A DNA stretch of 15,385 nucleotides from Pseudomonadota bacterium (GCA_023387695.1 JAEWHT010000272.1:1-15385), one strand, 5' to 3'. Positions 6,304 to 14,549 are shown, counted from the first letter of the stretch. Numbers and translations: made by a program. The notes: generated from the sequence alone by a model not told the origin.

Positions 6304-9300
6304 CTATGACTTCACAGATGCGGGCGGACCGTACGTTCCGCTATCCTTCGCCACCTTCGGCTCCCGATCCCCCGCCAGCACGCGCTGCACGGAGACGAAG
6401 AACACCGGCACCATCAGCAGCGCCAGGATCACCACCGCGATCATGCCGCCCATGACAATCGAGCCCAGCGCTTGCTGGCTCGCGCCGCCGGCGCCGTGCG
6501 CGATGGCCATCGGCAGCACGCCGCAGATGAAGGCGAGGCCGGTCATCAGGATCGGACGGAAGCGCAGGCGACAGGCCTCGATCGTCGCTTCCACCAGCGG
6601 CTTGCCTTCTTTCCGCAGATCCTTGGCGAACTCGATGATCAGGATCGCGTCCTTCGCCGCAAGGCCAATGATGGTGATCAGGCCGACGGTGAAATAGACG
6701 TCGTTCGGCAAACCGCGCAGCATGGCCGCGACGACCGCGCCGACGATGCCGAGCGGCACGGTGAGCAGCACCGCGAGCGGAATGGTCCAGCTCTCATAGA
6801 GTGCGGCGAGACACAGGAACACTACGAACACGGACAGTGCCAGCAGGAACGGCGCCTGCGAGCCCGACAGCTTCTCCTGCAGCGACTGTCCGGTCCATTC
6901 ATAGCCGAAGCCGCGCGGCAGCTTGCCCGCCAGCTTCTCCATCTCGGCGATCGCATCGCCCGAGGTGAAGCCGGGCTTGGCCTCGCCCGAGATGCGCACC
7001 GCCGGATAATAATTGAAGCCGGCGATCTGCGTCGGGCCGCGTGACCATTCGACCGTCGCGAACGAGGAGAACGGCACCAGCTGGCCGTGGGAGTTCTTGA
7101 CGTTGTAGTTGAGGATATCCTCGGTCTTCATGCGGTCACGGGCGTCAGCCTGCACCACGACGCGCTGCATGCGCCCGCGATTCGGGAAGTCGTTGATGTA
7201 GTTCGAGCCGAGATTGGTCGAGATCGTGTTGTTGATGTCCTCGAAGGTGACGCCGAAGGCACCGGCCTTCTCGCGATCGATGACGAGATTGACCACGCCG
7301 GCCTCGGGCAGGCCTTCGACATAGACCTTCTGCAACACGGGGCTCGCATTCGCATCCGCGATCAACTGGTCGGCTGCGCGCATCAGGGCCGGATAGCCCT
7401 TCTGACCGCGATCCTGCAGGCGGAACGAGAAGCCCGAGGAATTGCCGAGATTGTCGATCGGCGGCGGCTGCAGCGCCGAGATCTTGGCATCGCGGATCGA
7501 CGACGAGAGGTCGCGATTGATGTCGGCAACGATCGCGGCCGCAGATTCCTTCGGCCCGCGCTCCGACCAATCCTTCAAGGTGATGAAGGCCTGCGCCGTG
7601 TTCATGCCCTGGCCGGAGAAGCTGAAGCCGGTGAGGAAGGTGACGTTGTCGACACCCGGCCGCTGCGCCAGATATTTCTCGACCTTCTCGATCACGGCCT
7701 CGGTACGGCCGTAGGACGAGTCCGACGGGGTCTGCACGTCGGTGGTGACGAAGCCCTGGTCATCGACGGGCAGGAAGCCGCCGGGGAGACTGACGAACGC
7801 CCAGGACAGGCCGGCCAGCAGCGCGACATAGATCAGCATCAAGCGGCCGGTGCGCTTCAGCGAGAAGCCGACGGTGCGGGAATAACCCTCCTTGCCGCCT
7901 TCAAGCATGCGGTTGAACCAGCCAAACACACCCTTCTTCGCATGGCCGTGGCCGGCCGTGACGGGCTTGAGCAAGGTCGCGCACAGCGCCGGCGTCAACG
8001 ACAGCGCCAGGAAGGCCGAGAAGCCGATCGCAGCAACCATGGTCACCGAGAACTGGCGATAGATGATGCCGACCGAGCCCGGGAAGAACGCCATCGGCAC
8101 GAACACCGCCATCAGCACCAGCGTGATGCCGATGATGGCGCTGGTGATCTGCGACATCGCCTTGCGCGTCGCTTCCTTCGGCGGCAGGCCTTCCTCGGCC
8201 ATGATGCGCTCGACGTTCTCGACCACGACGATGGCGTCGTCGACGAGGATTCCGACCGCGAGCACCATGCCGAACATCGAGAGCATGTTGATGGAGTAGC
8301 CGGCCAACAGCAGCGTGGTACAGGCGCCCAGGAGCGCCACCGGGACCACGATGGTCGGGATGATGGTGTAGCGGATGTTCTGCAGGAACAGGAACATCAC
8401 CACGAACACCAGCACGACGGCCTCTAACAACGTCGACAGCACCTTCTTGATCGAAGCCTCGACCACGGGCGTGATGTTGTAGGGAATTTCATACGAGATG
8501 TTGGCCGGGAAGAAGCGCGACAGCTCCTTCATCTTCTCTTCGACCGCGCTCGCTGTTGCCAGCGCATTGCCGGTCGGCGACATCAGCACCGAAAGACCGG
8601 CGGTCGGCTTGCCGTCGAGACGGGTGTTGAACTGATAGTTGAGGCCGCCGACCTCGATACGCGCGACGTCGCGCAGCCGCACGGTCGAGCCGTCGGCGTT
8701 GGCGCGCAGGATGATGGCGCCGAATTCGTCCGGTGAGGAAAGCTGGCCCTTCACCAGCACCAGCGCGGAAGTGCGCTGGCTATCGGTCGACGGCTCGGCG
8801 CCGATGCTGCCCGAGGCAACCTGCGCGTTCTGCGCAGCGATCGCCTTGTTGACGTCATCCGCTGTCAGCCCATAGCCGACGAGCTTGGCCGGATCGACCC
8901 ACACGCGAAGGCTGCGCTCGGTCGAATAGAGCGTGGCGCGGCCGACGCCGGGGATACGGCGGATTTCGCCGAGCACGTTGCGGATCATGAAGTCGCCGAG
9001 GCCGACTTCATCGAGGCTGCCGTCGGTCGAATTCAGCGTGATGATCTGCAGCACGGCGCTGGAGGCTTCCTCGATCAGGATGCCCTGCTGGATCACCGCG
9101 CGAGGCAGGCGCGCCTCGACGCGCTTGATGCGGTTCTGCACTTCCACCGAAGCCGCGCTGGTGTCGGTGCCCGGCTGGAAGTTGGCGATGATCTCGACCT
9201 GGCCGAGCGAGTCGCTGGTCGATTCGAAATTGAGGATGCCGGAGGCGCCGTTGAGCTCCTCCTCGATCAACCGCGTAACGCTGTTGTACAGGTTTTCCGG

Positions 9301-9459
9301 CGACGCGCCCGGATAGCTCGTCGAGATCGAGATCGAGGGCGGCGCGATGATCGGATATTGCGCGATCGGCAGCAGCGGGATCGAGATCGCGCCGATCAGA
9401 CAGATGAACAGCGCGACGACCCAGGCGAAGATCGGCCTGTCGATGAAGAAGCTCGGCAT
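6304..9459 (-). CDS. RND efflux pump inner-membrane subunit (AcrB/MexF-like, HAE1 family)
   Basis: A 1051-residue proton-driven exporter of the hydrophobic/amphiphilic efflux family, expected to form a trimer that moves drugs, plant compounds or other amphiphiles from periplasm and membrane to the outside. It has the classic N-terminus FFIDRPIFAWVVALFI, TM1, a large periplasmic loop, then TM2-6, a second loop (about 560-865) and TM8-12. The proton relay is intact: Asp407-Asp408 in GILVDDAIVVVENVERIM (403-420) and Lys936 in GLAAKDAILIIEFAKDL (932-948), at positions nearly the same as in E. coli AcrB. Length is normal. It starts 6 nt after the adaptor gene stop, with no good ribosome binding site of its own, suggesting coupled translation. 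No outer-membrane factor gene lies next to it, so a TolC-like protein is probably encoded elsewhere. The substrate cannot be inferred. Confidence 0.95.
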   Translation of the reverse strand: MPSFFIDRPIFAWVVALFICLIGAISIPLLPIAQYPIIAPPSISISTSYPGASPENLYNSVTRLIEEELNGASGILNFESTSDSLGQVEIIANFQPGTDTSAASVEVQNRIKRVEARLPRAVIQQGILIEEASSAVLQIITLNSTDGSLDEVGLGDFMIRNVLGEIRRIPGVGRATLYSTERSLRVWVDPAKLVGYGLTADDVNKAIAAQNAQVASGSIGAEPSTDSQRTSALVLVKGQLSSPDEFGAIILRANADGSTVRLRDVARIEVGGLNYQFNTRLDGKPTAGLSVLMSPTGNALATASAVEEKMKELSRFFPANISYEIPYNITPVVEASIKKVLSTLLEAVVLVFVVMFLFLQNIRYTIIPTIVVPVALLGACTTLLLAGYSINMLSMFGMVLAVGILVDDAIVVVENVERIMAEEGLPPKEATRKAMSQITSAIIGITLVLMAVFVPMAFFPGSVGIIYRQFSVTMVAAIGFSAFLALSLTPALCATLLKPVTAGHGHAKKGVFGWFNRMLEGGKEGYSRTVGFSLKRTGRLMLIYVALLAGLSWAFVSLPGGFLPVDDQGFVTTDVQTPSDSSYGRTEAVIEKVEKYLAQRPGVDNVTFLTGFSFSGQGMNTAQAFITLKDWSERGPKESAAAIVADINRDLSSSIRDAKISALQPPPIDNLGNSSGFSFRLQDRGQKGYPALMRAADQLIADANASPVLQKVYVEGLPEAGVVNLVIDREKAGAFGVTFEDINNTISTNLGSNYINDFPNRGRMQRVVVQADARDRMKTEDILNYNVKNSHGQLVPFSSFATVEWSRGPTQIAGFNYYPAVRISGEAKPGFTSGDAIAEMEKLAGKLPRGFGYEWTGQSLQEKLSGSQAPFLLALSVFVVFLCLAALYESWTIPLAVLLTVPLGIVGAVVAAMLRGLPNDVYFTVGLITIIGLAAKDAILIIEFAKDLRKEGKPLVEATIEACRLRFRPILMTGLAFICGVLPMAIAHGAGGASQQALGSIVMGGMIAVVILALLMVPVFFVSVQRVLAGDREPKVAKDSGTYGPPASVKS

Positions 9460-9465
9460 GATCTT

Positions 9466-10659
9466 TTACCGCGTGACCTTCAGGGCGTGCCGGTTGTCCG
9501 CACTCGCCTCGGCCTCGGCCCAGGATTGCGGCTTGACCTTGTCGCCGGCCGCGAATTTCTGGAAGCCTTCGACCACGACCTTGTCGCCGGCCTTCAGGCC
9601 GTCGGTGACGAACCAGACGCCGTCCTGCACCGAGCCGGTGCGAATTGGCTGCACCGCGATGCGGTTGTCGTCCTTGACGACGAACACCTCGCTGCCGCCA
9701 CCGCCATTGCGCTGGACCGCCTGCTGCGGCACCGCGATCGCATCGGAGTCGAGACCCTGATCGAGACGCACGCGCACATACATGCCCGGCAACAGCTCAC
9801 GCTTGGGATTACGGAACTCACCGCGCAGCGTCACCTGGCCGGTATGGGCATCGACCTTAGCCTCGGAGAACAGCAGCTTGCCGTCGAGCGAATAGATGGT
9901 GTTGTCGTCGAGCACGAGGCGCACCTTGGCGGCATCACCCTCGATGCGATCGAGATCGCCGCTCTCGAAGGCGCGGCGGAGCTGATTGAGCTCGGTCACC
10001 GATTGGGTGAAGTCGGCATAGATCGGATCGAGCTGCTGAACGGTGGCGAGATTGGTCTCGTTCTGCACGACGAGCGCACCCTCGCTGACGAGCGCAGCGC
10101 CGACCACGCCGTCGATCGGCGCGCGCACGGTTGCGTAGTCGAGATTGAGTTTTGCCCGCGCGAGATCCGCCTTGCGGCCCTCGACCTCGGCCTGCGCCTG
10201 GCGCTCGGCGGCAATCGTCTTTTCGTTTTCGGCTTCGGGCGCAGCACGCTGACTGGTTAGCGTCGCGATACGGCGTGCCTGCTGTTGCGCCTGCATCAAC
10301 GCGGCCTCGGCCTTGGCGACCGCAGCGTCATTGGCCATCACCTCGACTTCGAACGGCCGCGGGTCGATGCGATAAAGCGGATCACCGGCCTTCACCTCGC
10401 TACCCTGGCGGAACAGGCGTTCGACCACGATGCCTGACACGCGCGGCCGCACTTCGGCGACGCGCGTCGGCGCGATCCGGCCCGGCAACTCGCGCACGAC
10501 GGCGCGTGGCTGCGGCTTCACAGTGACGATGCTGACGTCAGGTTCAATGGTTTGCGCAGCGGAGACGGCGGAGGAAGATTCGTCGCAAGCGCCTAGCAGC
10601 GGCGCAAAGGCCGCGAGCATCATTGCAACGCATGCCGATCGCGCTCGAAATCCTGACAT
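9466..10659 (-). CDS. RND efflux periplasmic adaptor (membrane fusion) lipoprotein
   Basis: A 397-residue adaptor that links the inner-membrane pump to an outer-membrane channel. The start at 10659 gives a lipoprotein signal peptide ending in the lipobox LLGAC, with Cys25 as the expected lipidation site; the frame is open to 10776, but the extra 39 residues would bury this signal. Next come a lipoyl half-motif with RPRVSGIVVERLFRQGSEVKAGDPLYRIDP (71-100), an alpha-helical hairpin rich in Ala/Gln/Glu (about 105-170), the returning lipoyl half LNLDYATVRAPIDGVVG (171-187), a beta-barrel (about 205-300) and a membrane-proximal domain to the end. All domains of an AcrA-like adaptor are present. 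It is the first gene of a two-gene operon with the pump. No TetR/LysR-type regulator lies divergently upstream, as is common for such operons, so control must come from elsewhere. Confidence 0.94.
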   Translation of the reverse strand: MSGFRARSACVAMMLAAFAPLLGACDESSSAVSAAQTIEPDVSIVTVKPQPRAVVRELPGRIAPTRVAEVRPRVSGIVVERLFRQGSEVKAGDPLYRIDPRPFEVEVMANDAAVAKAEAALMQAQQQARRIATLTSQRAAPEAENEKTIAAERQAQAEVEGRKADLARAKLNLDYATVRAPIDGVVGAALVSEGALVVQNETNLATVQQLDPIYADFTQSVTELNQLRRAFESGDLDRIEGDAAKVRLVLDDNTIYSLDGKLLFSEAKVDAHTGQVTLRGEFRNPKRELLPGMYVRVRLDQGLDSDAIAVPQQAVQRNGGGGSEVFVVKDDNRIAVQPIRTGSVQDGVWFVTDGLKAGDKVVVEGFQKFAAGDKVKPQSWAEAEASADNRHALKVTR

Positions 10660-10817
10660 GAAGTGGGGTGCCCCAAGATTGTTGAAACTGATCAAGCATC
10701 GCGCAACGCCCGTCCTGGACAATTCTGCGCAGCTGATGCGCTCAAAATAGGGGGGACGTGCTGCGACGCAACGCATCGCGCGGGCGGCTCAATGTCACAT
10801 CAGCTATCGCGCTGAGT

Positions 10818-11201
10818 TCAGGCCGATTTTCGGGACTCACCAGATTGTGAGTCAGGTTCCATCACCGCACGCTGCGACAGAACATCGCAACGATAAATGC
10901 TGCGATGATACGCAAGCTGTCTTGAAGTCGCGGATGGAAGCGGCGGGGGAGACGATTGTGGCCAGATCAATTTGGCGAGGCCGCCGCCGACCGCGACCAT
11001 GGCGAGGATATCAAGTGGGATCAGCAACAGGGCGAGTGGAATCGAAGCCATGTATCCCTCGCCACAATTGCCGCCCGCTCCGCCGCCATTGCACGTCAGC
11101 GTCGGAAAGAAGAAGACGAGCGCAAACAAGGCAACCGGCACGGCGAGACTGACGGCCGTGATGATCAAACCCGCAACTATTCTCTTCAGGAACAGGATCA
11201 T
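10818..11201 (-). CDS. Small two-helix membrane protein of unknown function
   Basis: A 127-residue protein not recognised. Two hydrophobic segments are clear: about 8-33 (AGLIITAVSLAVPVALFALVFFF) and about 51-77 (ASIPLALLLIPLDILAMVAVGG). Between them is a short Gly-rich loop with two cysteines (TCNGGGAGGNCGEG). The tail from about 85 is Ser/Arg/Gln-rich, weakly composed and may be disordered. The ATG at 11201 opens directly into the first helix; the frame continues to a TTG at 11255. Ribosome binding site is weak. A short inverted repeat (GACTCAC 10834-10840, GTGAGTC 10847-10853) lies at its 3' end inside the frame. It lies 133 nt beyond the methyltransferase stop on the same strand and 158 nt before the efflux operon, so operon membership is open. 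The membrane part looks real; the tail might be a degraded or shifted end. Confidence 0.55.
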   Translation of the reverse strand: MILFLKRIVAGLIITAVSLAVPVALFALVFFFPTLTCNGGGAGGNCGEGYMASIPLALLLIPLDILAMVAVGGGLAKLIWPQSSPPPLPSATSRQLAYHRSIYRCDVLSQRAVMEPDSQSGESRKSA

Positions 11202-11334
11202 GATCGGCTGCTTCGGGTGACGCCTCTGGGACAATGACAGCGACGTACCACCCAAAGATTGCGGCCGACGGAAGCAGCTCGTTAAAAATCGAGATAGCCC
11301 ATTCGCAATGTGGAAAGGCTGGAATTCACGCGCC
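11202..11334 (-). other. Spacer between methyltransferase and small membrane protein
   Basis: This 133-bp spacer shows no gene and no convincing terminator or promoter. Only a 4-bp stem around an AT-rich loop (CTCG 11278-11281, CGAG 11290-11293) was seen. Confidence 0.4.
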
Positions 11335-12363
11335 TTAATCCGCCGCCTTCATCCGGTAGTGGCTGACGCCCCACTCCGTGCCGTCGGCGTAGCCGAACAG
11401 GCCTGCGGTGGCGAGGAAGAACCAGCGCCAGCGCCGCATCCACAAATAGGTCTCGTCGCCATAGACGTTGCGCAGGGATGCTTCGATCGCGTCGCGATGC
11501 GCGTCGAAATTGGCGAGCCAGTCATTCGCGGTGCGCTGATAGTGGGTACCGCTCCAGCGCCATTCCTTCTCGACCGCGAAGATGTCGGCATATTGCCGGA
11601 TGAGCTGATGGCTCGGCATCACGCCGCCGGTGAAGAAATGCTGCGCGATCCAGTCTTCGCGATTGGCGTGATCGAACGCATAGGAGCCGGCGCGATGGGT
11701 GAAGATGTGGATGAAGAAACGCCCCTCGGGGGCGAGCCACGCACGCACGCGGGTCATCAGCTTGCGCCAGTTCATCATGTGCTCGAACATCTCGACCGAG
11801 ACGATGCGGTCGAACTGACCCTCGGGCGCGAACACGTTCATGTCTGATGTGACGACGCGCAGATTGAGCAGACCGCGCTGCTGCGCCATCTCCTCGATAT
11901 AGGCGCGCTGCGACTGCGAGTTCGATACGGCCGTCACCTTGGCATGCGGAAACTGCCGCGCAATCCACAGCGACAGCGAGCCCCAGCCGCAGCCGAGCTC
12001 GAGGATGGTCTGACCGTCGGCGAGGCCGGCATGCTCGACGGTCTGGCGCAGCGCCTCCTCCTCGGCTTCCTGCAGCGTCGTCGCATCGTTACTGTAGAAG
12101 CAGGAGGAGTATTTGCGGTTCGGGCCCAGCACCTGCGCGAAGAAGCTCGACGGCACTTCGTAATGCTGGGTGTTGGCGGCATCCGCATGCTCGGCGATCG
12201 GCCGCAGCATCATCCGCCCGGCGAAGGCGGCGTCGTCGGCCGCGCCGAGTGCGGACAGGCGCGTTGCCGTGCGCGAGCACAGGCGCTGGATGGCGGCGCG
12301 GACCACGAGATCCGGCAGCGGCACGCGTTCGGCAGTCCCGATGATCGTGGACACGACGCTCAT
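11335..12363 (-). CDS. SAM-dependent methyltransferase, cyclopropane-fatty-acid-synthase superfamily, coclaurine-N-methyltransferase-like
   Basis: A 342-residue class I methyltransferase. Motifs: YEVPSSFF (68-75), KYSSCFY (84-90), TTLQEAEEEAL (95-105), the SAM-binding glycine loop ILELGCGWGSL (120-130), VTAVSNSQSQ (143-152), FDRIVSVEMFEHM (184-196), FIHIFTHR (217-224), SGTHYQRT (271-278) and EWGVSH (330-335). Domain databases would file it with cyclopropane-fatty-acyl-phospholipid synthases. The details (VP-FF, SSC, TTL-EAEE, VE-FEHM, SG-H--RT, EW--SH) instead match the plant coclaurine/pavine N-methyltransferase family, including Glu191, Glu194 and His195 where that family has its catalytic Glu/Glu-His. 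Substrate could be a lipid double bond or an amine; the sequence does not decide. The start overlaps the DUF1295 stop as ATGA (12360-12363), with a GAGAGGG ribosome binding site inside the upstream gene, so translation is coupled. Confidence 0.88.
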   Translation of the reverse strand: MSVVSTIIGTAERVPLPDLVVRAAIQRLCSRTATRLSALGAADDAAFAGRMMLRPIAEHADAANTQHYEVPSSFFAQVLGPNRKYSSCFYSNDATTLQEAEEEALRQTVEHAGLADGQTILELGCGWGSLSLWIARQFPHAKVTAVSNSQSQRAYIEEMAQQRGLLNLRVVTSDMNVFAPEGQFDRIVSVEMFEHMMNWRKLMTRVRAWLAPEGRFFIHIFTHRAGSYAFDHANREDWIAQHFFTGGVMPSHQLIRQYADIFAVEKEWRWSGTHYQRTANDWLANFDAHRDAIEASLRNVYGDETYLWMRRWRWFFLATAGLFGYADGTEWGVSHYRMKAAD

Positions 12364-13169
12364 GCGGCCATTCCCTCTCTCGGTGGCAACGGAAAGAACA
12401 TGCTGGTTCTGGATTGATAGGCGCGGTAGCGCTCGCCGCGCGATCGCAGCATCTGCGCTTCCAAAGGCGGGATGCCGGTGACGTGGACCAGGATCCAGTA
12501 CATGAACGCCGGCGCGAGCAGGCTGGCCCAGCCCCAGGTATATCCGGCCGACAGAGCGATGACGGGATAAGCGAGCCAGCCGAACCATTCGAAGAAGTAA
12601 TTGGGATGACGCGACCACCGCCACAGCCCGACGTCGCAAACCTTGCCATGGTTGGCGGGGTCGTGCCGGAAGCGGCGCAACTGCGCGTCCGCCAGCGCCT
12701 CGCCCGCGATCCCAATCAGCAGGATGACGGCGCCAAGGACGTCCTGAATGCGCAAGGCCGACACGGGGACATGCGCGGCGACGAAGATCGAGAACACCAG
12801 GGGCACCGAACCCAGCGCCTGGTTCTGCAGGAAGATGAACATCCGCCGCGGGGCATTGAGGCCCCACTCCGCGGCAAATGAAGCGTAGCGGGGGTCGTCG
12901 GTAATCCCGGCGGTGCGGATCGCAATATGGGTGCCCAGCCGGAGCGACCAGACCGCGACGAGGGCAGCCACCAGCCACTGCCGGACATTGGGCCCCTCGC
13001 CCGCAAACGGCCACAGGGCACTGCCGGCGCCGACCAGGCCAACCGCGAAGGTCCAGATCGTATCGACCCAGCCGGAATTGCCGGTGCGCTGCTGCACAAC
13101 CCAGGCGAATGCCATCAGGACCGCGAGCGAAAGCGCGATAGCCGCTAATCCCCCAAGATACGTCACCAT
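12360..13169 (-). CDS. DUF1295 integral membrane protein (steroid-5-alpha-reductase/ICMT-like)
   Basis: A 269-residue polytopic inner-membrane protein with about six or seven hydrophobic segments (near 6-25, 37-56, 66-85, 117-134, 142-160, 193-209, 214-230). The diagnostic motif is GLWRWSRHPNYFFEWFGW (181-198), the SRHPNY signature shared by DUF1295, steroid 5-alpha-reductase-type and isoprenylcysteine-methyltransferase-type proteins, where it lies in the NADPH or SAM cofactor site. A second conserved stretch, GIPPLEAQMLRSRGERYRAYQ (232-252), is typical of the C-terminus. Function is not established; a reductase acting on a lipid or a membrane-bound methyltransferase are the two reasonable options. 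The ATG at 13169 is preferred; a TTG at 13229 would add 20 non-hydrophobic residues. It is the first gene of a coupled pair with the methyltransferase, which suggests the two act on the same molecule. Confidence 0.85.
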   Translation of the reverse strand: MVTYLGGLAAIALSLAVLMAFAWVVQQRTGNSGWVDTIWTFAVGLVGAGSALWPFAGEGPNVRQWLVAALVAVWSLRLGTHIAIRTAGITDDPRYASFAAEWGLNAPRRMFIFLQNQALGSVPLVFSIFVAAHVPVSALRIQDVLGAVILLIGIAGEALADAQLRRFRHDPANHGKVCDVGLWRWSRHPNYFFEWFGWLAYPVIALSAGYTWGWASLLAPAFMYWILVHVTGIPPLEAQMLRSRGERYRAYQSRTSMFFPLPPREGMAA

Positions 13170-13341
13170 GCAAAAAATCCGAGCTAAGCCTGTGGAATGC
13201 CGAAGTTTTGCAAAATACGTCTGTACCAAAGCCCGGTTTCAGCTTTGGGTTCCGTCCCTCATTCTCGAAATCCGCACAACCGGCGCTTTTTTTGGCCCGG
13301 CGCTGTGCCATAGTGCGGAGGCAAGCAAGCTTTCGTAATGG
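13170..13341. promoter_or_regulatory. Divergent intergenic region (DUF1295 pair leftward, ExbB-like rightward)
   Basis: This 172-bp region must hold promoters in both directions. Seen in it: an inverted repeat CCAAAGC/GCTTTGG (13226-13232, 13242-13248) with a 9-nt loop, a T7 run (13287-13293), and the direct repeat CCGGCGCT (13280-13287, 13298-13305) flanking that run. A GGAAC on the - strand (13253-13249) lacks a matching CGTT at 16-17 nt. No -10/-35 pair could be assigned with confidence. GGAGG at 13317-13321 is 20 nt from the next ATG, too far for an ideal ribosome binding site. Confidence 0.45.
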
Positions 13342-14379
13342 ATGATACCGGCCATGCCGTCTGGCGCCTCGCCCCGCTCTCCCCTGGATATCGAGTACAC
13401 CAAGCTGTCCTCGCCCAGCGTCTTCCTGGTGCGGATGCTGGTGTTTCTGGTGCTCTGCACCCTCGTGGGCGTGGTGCTCTACAAGCAGATCATCCAGGCC
13501 TTCTTCGCCAATCCCGGCCTCAATGCCCTGATCGGCGGCGTGATGTTCATCGGCGTTATCCTGGCCTTCCGCCAGGTGATCCGGCTCTATCCCGAAGTCT
13601 CCTGGGTCAACAATTTCCGCATCGCCGACCCCGGCCTGGCGCCGGCCCGGCACCCGAAGCTCTTGGCACCGATGGCGATGATCCTGGGCGGCGAGCGCAC
13701 CGGGCGAATGTCGATCACGCAGACCACCATGCGGCATCTGCTCGATTCGATTGCGACCCGCCTGGACGAGGCCCGCGACATCTCCCGCTACATGACCGGC
13801 CTGCTCGTCTTCCTCGGCCTGCTCGGTACCTTCTGGGGTCTGATCGAGACGGTCGGCTCGGTCGGCAAGGTCATCGACGGGCTCAAGGTCGGCGGTGATT
13901 CCGGCGCGCTGTTCGATACGCTGAAGGAGGGCTTGGCCGCCCCGCTCGGCGGCATGGGCATTTCGTTCTCGAGCTCGCTGTTCGGCCTCGCGGGATCGCT
14001 GATCCTTGGCTTCCTCGATCTGCAATCGAGCCAGGCGCAGAACCGCTTCTACACCGATCTCGAAGACTGGCTCGCCACCACCGTGCGCGAATACGGCGCC
14101 GGCGGCGAAGTCACCGTCGCTGCGCCCGCCGGCGGCGGGGTTGCGAGCGGCGAGCTGCAGGCCGCCGTCGAACGCTTGCGCGGCGTGCTCGAGGAAGGCA
14201 GCGCCAGCCGTGGCACCACGGCGGCGATGGCGAACCTCGCGGAAGCGATCCAGGCGCTGGTCTCGCACATGCGGACCGAGCAGCAGATGATCCGCGAATG
14301 GGCCGACGGCCAGGGCGAGCAGAACCGCGAGATCCGTCGCCTCCTGGAGCGCATCGCGCGCCAGCCCGAGAAGAGTTGA
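13342..14379 (+). CDS. MotA/TolQ/ExbB-type proton-channel protein
   Basis: A 345-residue inner-membrane protein. Hydrophobic helices lie near 28-48, 60-78, 152-170 and 205-228. The segment MTGLLVFLGLLGTFWGLIETV (151-171), followed by GGMGISFSSSLFGLAGSL (203-220), is the hallmark TM pair of the MotA/TolQ/ExbB family, including the conserved LGLLGTFWGL and the small-residue-rich second helix. A cytoplasmic loop of about 75 residues sits between the helix pairs. Residues 255-268 form a Gly/Ala/Pro linker and about 270-342 a charged helix likely to be coiled coil. The family uses ion flow to drive a partner with a single membrane helix; that partner is the next gene. The frame has a stop just upstream at 13336, so the start is the ATG at 13342 or 13354. 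It is not next to flagellar or tol genes here. Confidence 0.88.
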   Translation: MIPAMPSGASPRSPLDIEYTKLSSPSVFLVRMLVFLVLCTLVGVVLYKQIIQAFFANPGLNALIGGVMFIGVILAFRQVIRLYPEVSWVNNFRIADPGLAPARHPKLLAPMAMILGGERTGRMSITQTTMRHLLDSIATRLDEARDISRYMTGLLVFLGLLGTFWGLIETVGSVGKVIDGLKVGGDSGALFDTLKEGLAAPLGGMGISFSSSLFGLAGSLILGFLDLQSSQAQNRFYTDLEDWLATTVREYGAGGEVTVAAPAGGGVASGELQAAVERLRGVLEEGSASRGTTAAMANLAEAIQALVSHMRTEQQMIREWADGQGEQNREIRRLLERIARQPEKS

Positions 14380-14394
14380 TTGCGCACCGAGCTG

Positions 14395-14549
14395 TCGTGC
14401 CCCGGACGCTGCGCAGCACCAAAAGCGCGTTTACGCGCGTCTTCGACAGGCTATGGTGATGCGCTGCAGAGCCGGGGCCCATCGAAGAAAGATTCTGGGT
14501 CCCGGCTCTGCGGAGCAGCGTTGCACGCTGCACCGCGTCCGGGACACGA
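14395..14549. repeat. Palindromic intergenic repeat, family 2
   Basis: A 155-bp element between the ExbB-like gene and its partner. Outer arms 14395-14415 and 14529-14549 match inverted at 18 of 21 bases (core CCCGGACGC/GCGTCCGGG). Inner arms 14467-14481 and 14496-14510 (CAGAGCCGGGGCCCA and its near complement, 14 of 15) form a second stem with a 14-nt loop. A third small hairpin GCGCG-TTTA-CGCGC lies at 14425-14438. It differs in sequence from the element between the aldolase genes and resembles another dispersed Bradyrhizobium repeat (recognition from memory). It fills almost the whole 188-bp gap and ends 18 nt before the next start codon. It could attenuate transcription from the first gene into the second. 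Confidence 0.85.

Noticed and set aside
7087..8427. A 446-residue open frame on the + strand
   Set aside because: It is antisense to the RND pump, whose motifs and length are intact; the His/Asp/Arg-rich composition is typical of an antisense shadow.
10660..10776. Upstream start for the efflux adaptor
   Set aside because: It would place 39 residues before a clear lipoprotein signal and lipobox; the ATG at 10659 opens directly into the signal.
11335..14268. A 977-residue open frame on the - strand spanning the methyltransferase, the DUF1295 gene and the ExbB-like gene
   Set aside because: Only the last 342 residues are protein-like; the rest is out of frame with DUF1295 and antisense to the ExbB-like gene. 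Long spurious frames are common in high-GC DNA.
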